Origin: an uncultured Peptococcaceae bacterium
GTDB taxonomy: Bacteria > Bacillota > Desulfitobacteriia > Desulfitobacteriales > Syntrophobotulaceae
Length of the DNA: 16,880 nucleotides
Assembly: GCA_937892995.1 (NCBI GenBank)
Contig: CALBJS010000020.1
Location: forward strand, 1 to 16,880
Reading direction: 5' to 3'
The number at the start of each line of letters is the position of its first letter. Within the stretch, counting starts at the first letter, position 1. The notes under the pieces were generated by a model, which made no database searches, was not told the origin of the DNA, and saw nothing but the letters and a program-made list of their open reading frames with translations. Positions 1-7,512 of the stretch are shown here, one piece after another. The translations under genes were made by a program, and so were the position numbers.

Positions 1-996
1 GCCCTTATTCCCTTGGTCGATGCCGGACAGGGGGGGGATCTTCTGGATAGGATCGTCCTCATCCGCAGGCAAATGGCAGGAGAACTGGGCTTTATTGTCC
101 CGGTGATCAGGGTCAGAGATAATATGAATCTCCAGCCGAATCAATATTTAATCAAAATCAAAGGTGCTGAAGTAGCATCCGGAGAACTCTTAGCTGATCA
201 CTATCTTTCCATTAGCAGTGGGCTTGATGATGATTCTATACCTGGAACGCCCACCAAAGAGCCGGCTTTCGGATTGGAAGCTAAATGGATTCATGCCTCT
301 TCCCGCGAACAAGCAGAATTATCCGGTTATACGGTGGTAGATGCTCCGACGGTTCTGGCCACTCATCTTACTGAAGTGATCAAATCACATGCCTATGAGA
401 TCCTTAACCGTCAGGATGTGAAAAAGCTTATCGATCATGTCAAGGAGCAGGCTCCTGCAGTCGTTGAAGAATTAATCCCGGACCTTCTTAATCTGGGTCA
501 GGTACAGAAGGTATTATCTAATCTCTTGCGAGAAAGAATCTCGATTAAAGATCTGGTGACTATCTTGGAAAATTTGGCTGATTATGCTCCCTTGTCCAAA
601 GATATAGATAGACTGACCGAATATGTTCGACAAGGTCTAGCTCGTCAAATAATTCAACCTCTGCTTGATGCTCAAAAGAGATTACCTGTACTTACTGTTG
701 AACCGCAGATTGAGCAGTTAATCCTCGATAACCTTCGACCTTCGGATTACGGGAATTATGTTAACCTGGATCCCAATGTCCTGCAAAAGTTATTAAAACA
801 AATAACCGTTCAAGTCGAACGCATAGTACTTAATGGTTATCAGCCGGTGATCTTGTGTGCTCCTGTTGTTCGTATAAACTTGAAAAGAATGACGGAACGT
901 CAGATTCCTCATCTAGTGATCTTATCCTATAATGAATTAGTACAGGGTGTTGAAGTACAGGCCCTGGGAATGGTGGTGTTGGACAATGAGAGTTAA
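1..996 (+). CDS. flhA: Flagellar export protein FlhA, C-terminal part (5' truncated by window edge)
   Basis: FlhA is the main inner-membrane component of the flagellar type III export gate; its C-terminal cytoplasmic domain docks chaperone-substrate complexes. The frame is open from base 1 and begins ALIPLVD...QGGDLLDRI, the strongly conserved FlhA stretch shortly after the membrane domain, then continues through the export domain (LGLEAKWI-like FGLEAKWI near residue 92, ATHLTEVIKSHAYEIL, LPVLTVEPQIEQLI) to the usual C-terminus. About 331 codons are present out of a usual 680-700, so the whole membrane part lies upstream of the window. The first internal start-like codon (TTG at 13) is not the true start. 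The 3' end overlaps flhF by 11 bases, consistent with one operon. The codons for QGGD contain a run of eight G (30-37). Confidence 0.96.
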   Translation, partial: ALIPLVDAGQGGDLLDRIVLIRRQMAGELGFIVPVIRVRDNMNLQPNQYLIKIKGAEVASGELLADHYLSISSGLDDDSIPGTPTKEPAFGLEAKWIHASSREQAELSGYTVVDAPTVLATHLTEVIKSHAYEILNRQDVKKLIDHVKEQAPAVVEELIPDLLNLGQVQKVLSNLLRERISIKDLVTILENLADYAPLSKDIDRLTEYVRQGLARQIIQPLLDAQKRLPVLTVEPQIEQLILDNLRPSDYGNYVNLDPNVLQKLLKQITVQVERIVLNGYQPVILCAPVVRINLKRMTERQIPHLVILSYNELVQGVEVQALGMVVLDNES

Positions 997-2212
997 GCGT
1001 TTCACAGGAGAGAATGTTACCGATATTATGAGCAAAATAAAGAGGGAATTAGGGCCTGAGGCTGTAATCCTTCAGACTCGTCAAATCAAAGAAGGCGGTT
1101 TTTTAGGTTTCTTCGCCAAGACAAAAGTAGAGATAATTACGGCCATAGAAGAGAAACCTCAAGTAAAGCCCCAAGTTTCGGGAACATCTCAAAATGGCCC
1201 TTTGCAAACAGTGAAGACTGATGCTATTAAAAAGGCTTATGAAGCTTACCGCGAGAAGGAAAACGAATATGCCATGGAGAATACAGGCCAGGAATCGCTA
1301 AAACCCTCTAACATCGCGGAACAAGATCTTTTAGAGAGAACCAAGTCAGAGCTTCAGGAGATGCATAGTATCTTAAAAGAAATAAAAGGTCACATCTCTA
1401 AGGAAGATAAGGAAAATCCTGAGCCCTTACACAAATGGGTGAATTTTTTAATCACTAGGGGAGTGAGTAGAGAACTGAGTAATCGTCTTCTCTACAGGGT
1501 TAAAAATGAACTAGTAGAAGGACAATGGGATAATTCCGTACTTGTTTTTGAGAATTTGAAAAAGCAAGTAGCTAACCTTTGCACTAATACTCAGACCATT
1601 AGACCTCGTAAATCCAAGACCTTAGTGGTTGCTTTGGTAGGTCCTACCGGGGTAGGGAAAACAACAACAATCGGCAAACTTGCGGCAGGCTTTAGTATTA
1701 TCGAAAAAAGAAAGGTAGCCTTGGTTACTGCGGACACTTATAGGGTTGCGGCAGTAGAACAACTGAGGACTTTCGGGGAAATCATCGGAGTACCCGTGGA
1801 AGTTGTAATGACTCCTGAGGGATTAAAGGAAGCTATCGATGAACAGAGGGATAAAGAACTAATATTTATTGATACGGCAGGGCGTAGCCCTCATCATGAT
1901 CTCCATATGTCGGAGTTAGAAGCTTTTCTCAATAAGGCCCAACCCGATCTTACTATGTTGGTTATGAGTGCAACTACTAATCTTCCTGATCAGATCAAGG
2001 CCTTTGAGAGATTTAAAGACCTTTCCACCCATCTAATTTTAACGAAGCTGGACGAAAGTTTTAGTCTCGGTTCGCTTCTTGACCTATTGGTTAATACTGA
2101 TCTACCCGTTGCTTATCTGACTAACGGGCAGGATGTTCCGGATGATATAGATGCAGCAACTCCTGAGAAGCTGGCCAGATGTGTTTTAGGGGAGGGTAAT
2201 CCCAATGTATGA
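986..2212 (+). CDS. flhF: Flagellar biosynthesis GTPase FlhF (SRP-type)
   Basis: FlhF is an SRP-family GTPase that sets position and number of flagella. The 408-residue protein has the family N-terminus (MRVKRFTGENVTDIM, RELGPEAVIL), a variable charged middle section, and an NG GTPase domain: P-loop GPTGVGKT at 219-226, DTYR at 250-253, DTAGR at 296-300 and the guanine-specificity motif TKLD at 353-356. All key motifs are intact. The ATG at 986 was chosen because homologues start with this MRVKRF-type sequence; an in-frame ATG at 947 would add 13 residues lying wholly inside flhA. The gene overlaps flhA upstream and flhG downstream by 8 bases, so the three are probably translationally coupled. 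Confidence 0.95.
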   Translation: MRVKRFTGENVTDIMSKIKRELGPEAVILQTRQIKEGGFLGFFAKTKVEIITAIEEKPQVKPQVSGTSQNGPLQTVKTDAIKKAYEAYREKENEYAMENTGQESLKPSNIAEQDLLERTKSELQEMHSILKEIKGHISKEDKENPEPLHKWVNFLITRGVSRELSNRLLYRVKNELVEGQWDNSVLVFENLKKQVANLCTNTQTIRPRKSKTLVVALVGPTGVGKTTTIGKLAAGFSIIEKRKVALVTADTYRVAAVEQLRTFGEIIGVPVEVVMTPEGLKEAIDEQRDKELIFIDTAGRSPHHDLHMSELEAFLNKAQPDLTMLVMSATTNLPDQIKAFERFKDLSTHLILTKLDESFSLGSLLDLLVNTDLPVAYLTNGQDVPDDIDAATPEKLARCVLGEGNPNV

Positions 2213-3071
2213 CCAGGCTAGTACCTTACGTAGATTAGCGGGACAGAGAGAGCCGGCAGCCAAAAGAAGCATGAGAGTGATTGCGGTTAGTAGTGGAAAA
2301 GGTGGAGTCGGCAAAACCAGCTTAGTGGTGAATCTAGCCTTAGCCTTAGCGGAATATAATCATAGGGCCATTGTTCTAGACGGAGATCTCGGTCTGGCTA
2401 ACGTAGATGTTGCTTTCGGGATTACTCCCCGCTACAATATCAAACATCTGTTGGCCGGAGAGAAGAGAATCGAAGATATCCTGTTCCCGGTAGACCGAGG
2501 GGTTAAGGTCTTACCCGGAGCCTCCGGGGTTATAGAGCTGGCTAATCTGGATAGGGGGCAACTTAAGAATGTTCTCGTGAATCTGGGTCGTCTGGAGAAG
2601 ATGGCAGACATTCTGCTTATTGATACAGGAGCCGGCTTGGGACATACTGTTTTGAACTTTATCTGTGCTTCAGATGATGCCATCGTAGTGCTGACCCCGG
2701 AACCTCCCTCTATAACAGATGCTTATGGTTTGCTAAAATCGATGAAGGGTCAGTCGGAGAAAATTAATATTAATATTGTAGTAAATCGGGTTAGGAATGA
2801 AGCTGAAGCTCGGCAGGTTTATGAAAGGTTGGAACATGCCGTAAGGAAGTTTTTAGGGATACCCCTTCATCTTTTGGGATGGATCTATGATGATCCTCTG
2901 GTGGGACGATCGGTCATGGAACAAAAACCTGTAGGAATTTCCAATCCCCAAAGTCATGCCTATAAATGTATTCAATGGATTGCCGGTAATGTGGTGGGGA
3001 CCTACAATCAGCCACCTACTCCAAGTGGTGGTATTAGGGGTTTTCTCTCTTCGCTTTTAAGATCGAATTAG
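2205..3071 (+). CDS. flhG: FlhG/YlxH MinD-like ATPase, flagellar number regulator
   Basis: FlhG is a MinD/ParA-type ATPase that acts with FlhF to control flagellar number and position. The 288-residue protein opens with MYDQASTLRRL, which carries the DQAxxLR motif known in FlhG to stimulate the FlhF GTPase. A deviant Walker A (KGGVGKT, 32-38) follows, then VLDGDLGLANVD (switch I region) and LLIDTGAGL (Walker B/switch II). The C-terminal part (residues ~200-288) contains the hydrophobic/basic tail expected for a membrane-targeting helix (RGFLSSLLRSN at the very end), though this is less certain. The start overlaps the flhF stop, supporting coupled expression. Intact and of normal length. Confidence 0.95.
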   Translation: MYDQASTLRRLAGQREPAAKRSMRVIAVSSGKGGVGKTSLVVNLALALAEYNHRAIVLDGDLGLANVDVAFGITPRYNIKHLLAGEKRIEDILFPVDRGVKVLPGASGVIELANLDRGQLKNVLVNLGRLEKMADILLIDTGAGLGHTVLNFICASDDAIVVLTPEPPSITDAYGLLKSMKGQSEKININIVVNRVRNEAEARQVYERLEHAVRKFLGIPLHLLGWIYDDPLVGRSVMEQKPVGISNPQSHAYKCIQWIAGNVVGTYNQPPTPSGGIRGFLSSLLRSN

Positions 3072-3109
3072 GATTCTGAACAGGAAACGAAAGTACCGGG
3101 GGTGGTAAG

Positions 3110-3751
3110 ATGCTTCATGAAGACAAAATCTACGAAGGATTATCTATTGAACTTGTTGTCCACTCTGGGGAGTATCGGGGAAAATATAGAACTAGAATAG
3201 AAGAGGTGGGCAAGAGGATTCTTTCTATTGGAGTTCCGGTTGCTGAAGGTCAGTTTATTCCCTTAAGGGAAGGAACAGAATTGGAAATCTTTTTTGCGGA
3301 TAATATTTCAGCTTATTCCTTTTCTAGTATCATCATTAAGCGGATTGCCTTCCCAATTCCTACTTTTATTATTGAATTTCCTCAAAGGATAATCAAAGTT
3401 CAAAGACGAAAGTTTGTGAGGGTAGAGGTTATTCGTCCTCTTATATATCGCATTTTGGGGGAAACAGGGCTAAGTGAAGAAAGACAGGGCTTTATGAATG
3501 ACTTGAGTGGAGGGGGGTTACTGTTTAAATCTGAAGAGAAAATACCTCTAAAAACGGTTCTATTGCTTAAATTAATGATTGGTACGAATGAAATGGAGAT
3601 TCTAGGGACTGTCATTCGTTCTCTAAAAGAAGATAATGATTGTTATCTGGTATCCGTTGAGTTCGACGAGATATCCGAAAAGACCAGAGATATAATAATT
3701 AAATACATTTTTGATATCCAAAGGGAAATGCGAAAGAAAGGCCTGGTTTGA
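3110..3751 (+). CDS. PilZ/YcgR-type c-di-GMP receptor (flagellar brake protein)
   Basis: The 213-residue protein has the layout of the YcgR/YpfA/DgrA group: an N-terminal beta-rich domain (residues ~8-90, including the VxxGxY...R pattern seen in PilZN domains) and a C-terminal PilZ domain from ~98. The two c-di-GMP-binding motifs of PilZ are both intact: RxxxR as R100-KFV-R104 and DxSxxG as D131-LSGG-G136. Known members slow or stop the flagellar motor when c-di-GMP is high. The ATG follows a G-rich ribosome site (GGGGGTGGTAAG). It is the only gene in the fla/che part with a gap before it (38 bases after flhG), and cheC starts one base after its stop. No exact family symbol is assigned because ycgR and ypfA/dgrA differ by lineage. 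Confidence 0.9.
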   Translation: MLHEDKIYEGLSIELVVHSGEYRGKYRTRIEEVGKRILSIGVPVAEGQFIPLREGTELEIFFADNISAYSFSSIIIKRIAFPIPTFIIEFPQRIIKVQRRKFVRVEVIRPLIYRILGETGLSEERQGFMNDLSGGGLLFKSEEKIPLKTVLLLKLMIGTNEMEILGTVIRSLKEDNDCYLVSVEFDEISEKTRDIIIKYIFDIQREMRKKGLV

Positions 3752-3752
3752 T

Positions 3753-4349
3753 ATGGAAATATCGGCTATTAGAATTGAAGCTTTAAAAGAGATTGGCAAT
3801 ATCGGAGCTGGGCATGCAGCTACTTCCCTTTCCAAGATGCTGCAAACCAGAATAGAGATGACGGTTCCTAAAGTTTGGCTTGTGCCCCTCCCGAGATTAC
3901 CTGAAGCCTTAGGTCAGCTTGAGGCGACGAAAGTAGCTCTGTATTTAAAAGTAGAGGGGGAGGCACCAGGCAAAGCTATGTTTGTGCTTTCAGTCAAAAG
4001 TGCCCAGCTAATAACTAAGACTTTGCTTTGGAAGTCAGAGCTACCCGATATTATTAATGATCAGATGGCCCAATCAGCGTTAAGAGAAGTAGGAAATATT
4101 CTAGTAAGCTCTTTTGTGATCGCCCTAAGTGAATTCTCAAGAATTAGACTTCAACCTTCCATACCTGCCCTAGGTATTGATATGATCGGGGCCATGATCG
4201 ATGCTGTTCTCTTAGACGAAGGAAAGCTAGATGACAATATCTTGATTATAGATACCAAATTATCGGGTTTGGAAGAGATGGAAGGTATGTTTCTTTATAT
4301 TCCGGGTGAGGGTTCGATAGATAAGCTGCTGGGAGTATTCGGAATATGA
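3753..4349 (+). CDS. cheC: Chemotaxis CheY-P phosphatase CheC
   Basis: CheC dephosphorylates CheY-P in the adaptation system of Gram-positive bacteria and binds the deamidase CheD. The 198-residue protein contains two copies of the CheC active-site signature: EIGNIGAGHA with E13 and N16, and REVGNIL with E112 and N115, so both phosphatase centres look intact, as in true two-site CheC rather than CheX or FliY. It lacks the extra C-terminal FliN-like domain that would make it FliY. The ATG at 3753 gives the normal N-terminus; an upstream ATG at 3711 lies in the end of the PilZ gene and adds 14 foreign-looking residues. The stop overlaps the cheD start (ATGA), fitting a CheC-CheD partnership. 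Confidence 0.93.
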   Translation: MEISAIRIEALKEIGNIGAGHAATSLSKMLQTRIEMTVPKVWLVPLPRLPEALGQLEATKVALYLKVEGEAPGKAMFVLSVKSAQLITKTLLWKSELPDIINDQMAQSALREVGNILVSSFVIALSEFSRIRLQPSIPALGIDMIGAMIDAVLLDEGKLDDNILIIDTKLSGLEEMEGMFLYIPGEGSIDKLLGVFGI

Positions 4350-4828
4350 ACAAAACAATAGTAGTCGGGATGGCGGATTATAAAGTTGGCAAACCCCCGG
4401 CTAAATTGATGACTGCCGGATTAGGTTCCTGTATTGGGGTGTGTATCTACGACCTTCAAGCTCAAATAGGTGGGATGGCCCATATCATGCTTCCTAGCTC
4501 TAAAGAAAGTATGAAAGGAAATCCGGCTAAGTATGCCGACACATGTATAGAGATGATGCTCGAAGAACTCTTGAACCTGGGAGTTCTAAGATCAAGATTA
4601 AAAGCTAAGATGGCCGGTGGTGCCCAAATGTTCTCTTTTGCAGGCAAAACCCCTCTTTTAAGGATCGGGGAAAGAAATGCGGAAGCAGTGGCCCAGGAAT
4701 TGAAGAAAGTGGGTATCTCTTTACTTGCCTCTGATGTAGGCGGCACTTTTGGAAGAACTATTAATTTTGATATTAAGACAGGGAATTTACATATTAGGAC
4801 TATTAACCATGGTGAAAAGGTGATTTAA
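4346..4828 (+). CDS. cheD: Chemoreceptor glutamine deamidase CheD
   Basis: CheD deamidates glutamines in chemoreceptors and is both inhibited by and an activator of CheC. The 160-residue product shows the CheD catalytic triad in order and with family spacing: T23 and C29 in LMTAGLGSCIGV, and H46 in GGMAHIMLP. Further family blocks are KYAD, KMAGGAQMF and DVGGTFGRTINFD near the C-terminus. It overlaps cheC by 4 bases at the start and shares one base with the next gene at the stop (TAATG), so the group is tightly packed. No key residue is missing. Confidence 0.95.
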   Translation: MNKTIVVGMADYKVGKPPAKLMTAGLGSCIGVCIYDLQAQIGGMAHIMLPSSKESMKGNPAKYADTCIEMMLEELLNLGVLRSRLKAKMAGGAQMFSFAGKTPLLRIGERNAEAVAQELKKVGISLLASDVGGTFGRTINFDIKTGNLHIRTINHGEKVI

Positions 4829-5223
4829 TGATTTTGCTTAAGAAATCAAAATTGGAAGATTTACTTTTTAAATTATCAATAATCACCGGAGCAGTAGTTT
4901 TGCTGCTTTCTATCCTGAACGGTTATCAGCTATTGATGATCATTCTAAGGACGATTTTATCCTCCTCTTTTATTTATGTGATTGGCAAAGGGTTTTTAAG
5001 ATTATGGGAAAAGATATCCTTGCCGCCCCAAGAAGGTAGTTTGGACTATCGTTCTAAGATTGATATCCTTCTGGGAGATTCCCAACTAAACGATGAGCAA
5101 AGTACTCCAACTGATCAAGAGATTACTATTCCCGGGCAGATAAATCCCAATATGAAAAATGAACTGCAAGACGCAAAAAACAAAGCGGAAATGGTCAGAA
5201 AAATGGGTTGGGAAGAAGAATAG
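4828..5223 (+). CDS. Small two-helix membrane protein of the fla/che operon, function unknown
   Basis: I do not recognise a named family. The 131-residue product has two hydrophobic segments (about residues 14-31 and 35-53) with a short turn, then a polar tail of about 75 residues rich in D, Q, N, K and E, ending in KMGWEEE. Basic residues at the N-terminus (KKSK) and after the second segment (KGFLRLWEK) suggest both ends face the cytoplasm. Its ATG overlaps the cheD stop and fliA starts 15 bases after it, so it is almost certainly co-transcribed and expressed. In Bacillus subtilis a membrane protein gene (swrB) sits next to sigD, but on the other side and with one helix, so I claim only a positional parallel. 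The soluble tail could contact a cytoplasmic flagellar or chemotaxis partner; that is inference. Confidence 0.8.
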   Translation: MILLKKSKLEDLLFKLSIITGAVVLLLSILNGYQLLMIILRTILSSSFIYVIGKGFLRLWEKISLPPQEGSLDYRSKIDILLGDSQLNDEQSTPTDQEITIPGQINPNMKNELQDAKNKAEMVRKMGWEEE

Positions 5224-5238
5224 CGGAGGTGGAATTGA

Positions 5239-5991
5239 TTGTATAGCGGGCAGTATAATACGTCAAAACAAAATGTCTGGACAGAAGAGAACCTAGAAAA
5301 ATTTTTACCCCTAGTAAAGCGGATCTCCGGCAGACTAGCTATATCTCTACCTGCTCATGTTGATGAGGGAGATCTTATCGGCTACGGTGTTTTTGGCTTA
5401 CTTGACGCCCTAAATAGATATGAACCTTCGAAAGGGGCGAAATTTGAAACTTATACTACCTTAAGGATAAGGGGCTCGATAATTGATGGTTTGAGATCTA
5501 TGGATTGGGTTCCACATTCAGCCCGCCAAAAGGTTAAACGCGTTCATCGAGGATTTACTCAATTGGAGAATACCCTAGGGCGCAGTCCGACTATGGAGGA
5601 AGTTGCTCAACATCTTGAAATATCTGTTGAAGAGTTAAATACCACTTTACTTCAGGGACAATATATGACTCTCGTTCCTTTAGAAGATATGACATCTCCT
5701 GATTCAGGAGATGTTAACATCTCTCCTCTAGATCTGCTCGTAGACCATAAGTCCCAAGAATCTTTTCAACAGATCGAAAAAGAAGAACAAAAACAAATTC
5801 TTTCTAAGGCTATCGGAAAATTGTCGGAAAAGGAAAAAATGGTGGTTGCTTTATACTATCGAGAGGAGCTTACCCTAAGAGAGATTGCTTCAATTATGAG
5901 CTTATCGGAATCAAGGATATCCCAAATTCACTCCCAGGCAATTTTAAGATTGCGTGGTTACCTAAGCCGACAAAAGAAAAATATTTTCTAA
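5239..5991 (+). CDS. fliA: RNA polymerase sigma factor for flagellar genes, sigma-28 (FliA/SigD)
   Basis: This is a sigma-70 family group 3 factor that directs RNA polymerase to late flagellar, motility and chemotaxis promoters. In the 250-residue protein region 2 is evident (HVDEGDLIGYGVFGLLDAL, FETYTTLRIRGSIIDGLR, DWVPHSAR), region 3 around residues 105-150, and region 4 with its helix-turn-helix (LTLREIASIMSLSESRISQIH) near the C-terminus. The start is TTG at 5239, supported by the strong site GCGGAGGTGG (5223-5232) at good spacing. It is the last gene before a terminator, and a sigma-28-type promoter lies about 60 bases beyond it. The region 3-4 linker (TSPDSGDVNI) is encoded by a strong inverted repeat at 5692-5727. 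Confidence 0.95.
   Translation: MYSGQYNTSKQNVWTEENLEKFLPLVKRISGRLAISLPAHVDEGDLIGYGVFGLLDALNRYEPSKGAKFETYTTLRIRGSIIDGLRSMDWVPHSARQKVKRVHRGFTQLENTLGRSPTMEEVAQHLEISVEELNTTLLQGQYMTLVPLEDMTSPDSGDVNISPLDLLVDHKSQESFQQIEKEEQKQILSKAIGKLSEKEKMVVALYYREELTLREIASIMSLSESRISQIHSQAILRLRGYLSRQKKNIF
5692..5727 (+). repeat. Overlapping, mutually exclusive inverted repeats inside fliA
   Basis: ACATCTCCTGA (5692-5702) and its exact complement (5704-5714) form an 11-base inverted repeat with one base between; as RNA this is a 9-bp stem with loop GATTC. The right arm is also the left half of a perfect 16-base palindrome (5708-5723, GAGATGTT followed by its complement), which can pair AGGAGATG with CATCTCTCCT. The middle arm can therefore pair with only one neighbour at a time. 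It lies in the linker between sigma regions 3 and 4. Confidence 0.6.
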
Positions 5992-6024
5992 AGGGTTATT
6001 CTTAAAGTATGGAATAACCCTTTT
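5991..6024 (+). terminator. Rho-independent-type terminator after fliA
   Basis: An 11-bp stem, AAGGGTTATTC (5991-6001) with GAATAACCCTT (6012-6022), loop of 10 bases, followed by TTTTAT. It begins at the last base of the fliA stop codon. The T tract is short, so some read-through into fliK is possible. Confidence 0.8.
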
Positions 6025-6052
6025 ATAATTGCTTGAAAAAAATAATCATCTC

Positions 6053-6080
6053 TAAAGTATAGGGGTGATTTATTCGATAT
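6053..6080 (+). promoter_or_regulatory. Candidate sigma-28 promoter for the fliK operon
   Basis: TAAA (6053-6056), a 16-base spacer, then TTCGATAT (6073-6080) matches the sigma-28 consensus TAAA-N15-GCCGATAA closely, differing in the first bases of the -10 and by one base of spacing. It sits between the fliA terminator and the fliK ribosome site, giving a leader of about 25 bases. The sigma factor gene is immediately upstream. Confidence 0.65.
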
Positions 6081-6112
6081 TAATATTGAAGTACCTGATG
6101 GGAGGTGAACGG

Positions 6113-7498
6113 ATGAATATTACTGATGTTCTGATGCTTAGGAATGCAAAAAACGGAGATAGTGAGCAATTAATCGGCAAAGAAGAAACTATTGACCAAG
6201 CAGATTCACTCTTATTTACCTATTTGCTTAATAATTTCTCAAGTACTCGGAATGAAGTGTCAGAACAACAACCTGAAGAAGAACTGGATGATATTGTAAT
6301 CCCCAGGAAAACGTATCCCCAAATTCTTCAGAATCTGTTTCCGGCAGGCAAGGAGGCCAATTCCGCCGGATTGAAGGGTGAACAGAGTATAAATAACGTT
6401 GTATCGTCTGGGGCAGTGGCATTGTCGGACCCGGCAGAAGGACAACAAGGAAAGATATCCGCTGAAGGGATTCTTATTGATAGGGCTAGAACAGAAGGAG
6501 ACGCAGTACCAATGGTTCAAACTACGGCCCTTAAAACGGAGCATGTTCTTAACCAGGGTTCCCCGGATAACAGGCCATTACAAGGATATAAGGCCCAAGG
6601 TATTACTGTAACCCTGAGAGATCTCGGATTTGAAGGGACTAATGATCCGAGATCTAAAGAGAGTATATCTCTCGATCCCCTGGAGTTGGATAAATATAAA
6701 AAGATGACTGAACAATTCCAAGAACTTTCCGGAAAGATCGAACTTAATACAAGTCAAAAGACTAAATCCGGAGAGGTTGTTAATAGAACAGCTTTCTTTA
6801 CCGCTAAGCAGGAATTGCATCAAGCCGGGAAAGAAAATGCGGATCTGACGAAAAATTCTGAGACTATAGTTTCACAGGGAAAATCTGTTTCCCAGTCACC
6901 TGTCGTAGGGGGAAATGGGCAACAGGGGCTTACTTCCGGACAAGAAAATTTGGGAGAAAAGAGCTCACTTGAAAAACACCCAGATTTACATTCAATACAG
7001 GCTATAACAAATAAGACAGATGGTAATTCAGATTCGATTAACTCTTTAGATAGTAAGAATACAGTCTCTTACGATTCGGGTAAAGTATGGGAACAAGTTC
7101 TGGATATACTCAAAAAACAGGAACTGAACACTAATAAGAATGTCAAGGAATTATCGCTCCATCTTCAACCGGCGGAATTAGGTAAAGTTCAGATTTCGTT
7201 ACGGATGGAAAACGGACAGCTACACTTGGTGTTGAATGCTTCGGAGCAAGCCACAGGGACTATCTTGCAGAATAATATACAAGATCTTAAAAATGGTCTT
7301 ACTCAGATGGGAGTAGCCTGTGGAACTTTTCAGATGGGTGATCAATACAACGAGGAAAGTGGTTCGGGCAGAGACGATTCCCCGAAACGCAGTAAGTATG
7401 GCCTTAAATTACCTGAAGAAGAGATTCCTGCTTTCTTAGGAATTAGTTCTTATTTTTCCCATGATGGGTCCGGAGGCAGGATCAATGTTAGTGTTTGA
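6113..7498 (+). CDS. fliK: Flagellar hook-length control protein FliK
   Basis: FliK is a secreted ruler that measures the hook and switches export specificity to filament proteins. The 461-residue product has a long, low-complexity, polar and probably unfolded N-terminal two thirds, as usual, and a C-terminal Flg_hook domain (about residues 325-415): the block VKELSLHLQPAELGKVQISL followed by MENGQLHLVLNA and LQNNIQDLKNGLTQMGV. The ATG at 6113 follows GGGAGGTGA at ideal spacing; a GTG at 6065 in the same frame lies within the promoter and has no ribosome site. The tail after the domain (~45 residues) is variable. FlgD and FlgE follow directly, the normal context of fliK. Confidence 0.92.
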   Translation: MNITDVLMLRNAKNGDSEQLIGKEETIDQADSLLFTYLLNNFSSTRNEVSEQQPEEELDDIVIPRKTYPQILQNLFPAGKEANSAGLKGEQSINNVVSSGAVALSDPAEGQQGKISAEGILIDRARTEGDAVPMVQTTALKTEHVLNQGSPDNRPLQGYKAQGITVTLRDLGFEGTNDPRSKESISLDPLELDKYKKMTEQFQELSGKIELNTSQKTKSGEVVNRTAFFTAKQELHQAGKENADLTKNSETIVSQGKSVSQSPVVGGNGQQGLTSGQENLGEKSSLEKHPDLHSIQAITNKTDGNSDSINSLDSKNTVSYDSGKVWEQVLDILKKQELNTNKNVKELSLHLQPAELGKVQISLRMENGQLHLVLNASEQATGTILQNNIQDLKNGLTQMGVACGTFQMGDQYNEESGSGRDDSPKRSKYGLKLPEEEIPAFLGISSYFSHDGSGGRINVSV

Positions 7499-7512
7499 TG
7501 GAGGAAAGCTAG

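Noticed and set aside
1020..1027. CCGATATT, a sigma-28 -10-like sequence inside flhF
   Set aside because: No TAAA 14-16 bases upstream (nearest candidate is 22 bases away), and it is within conserved coding sequence.
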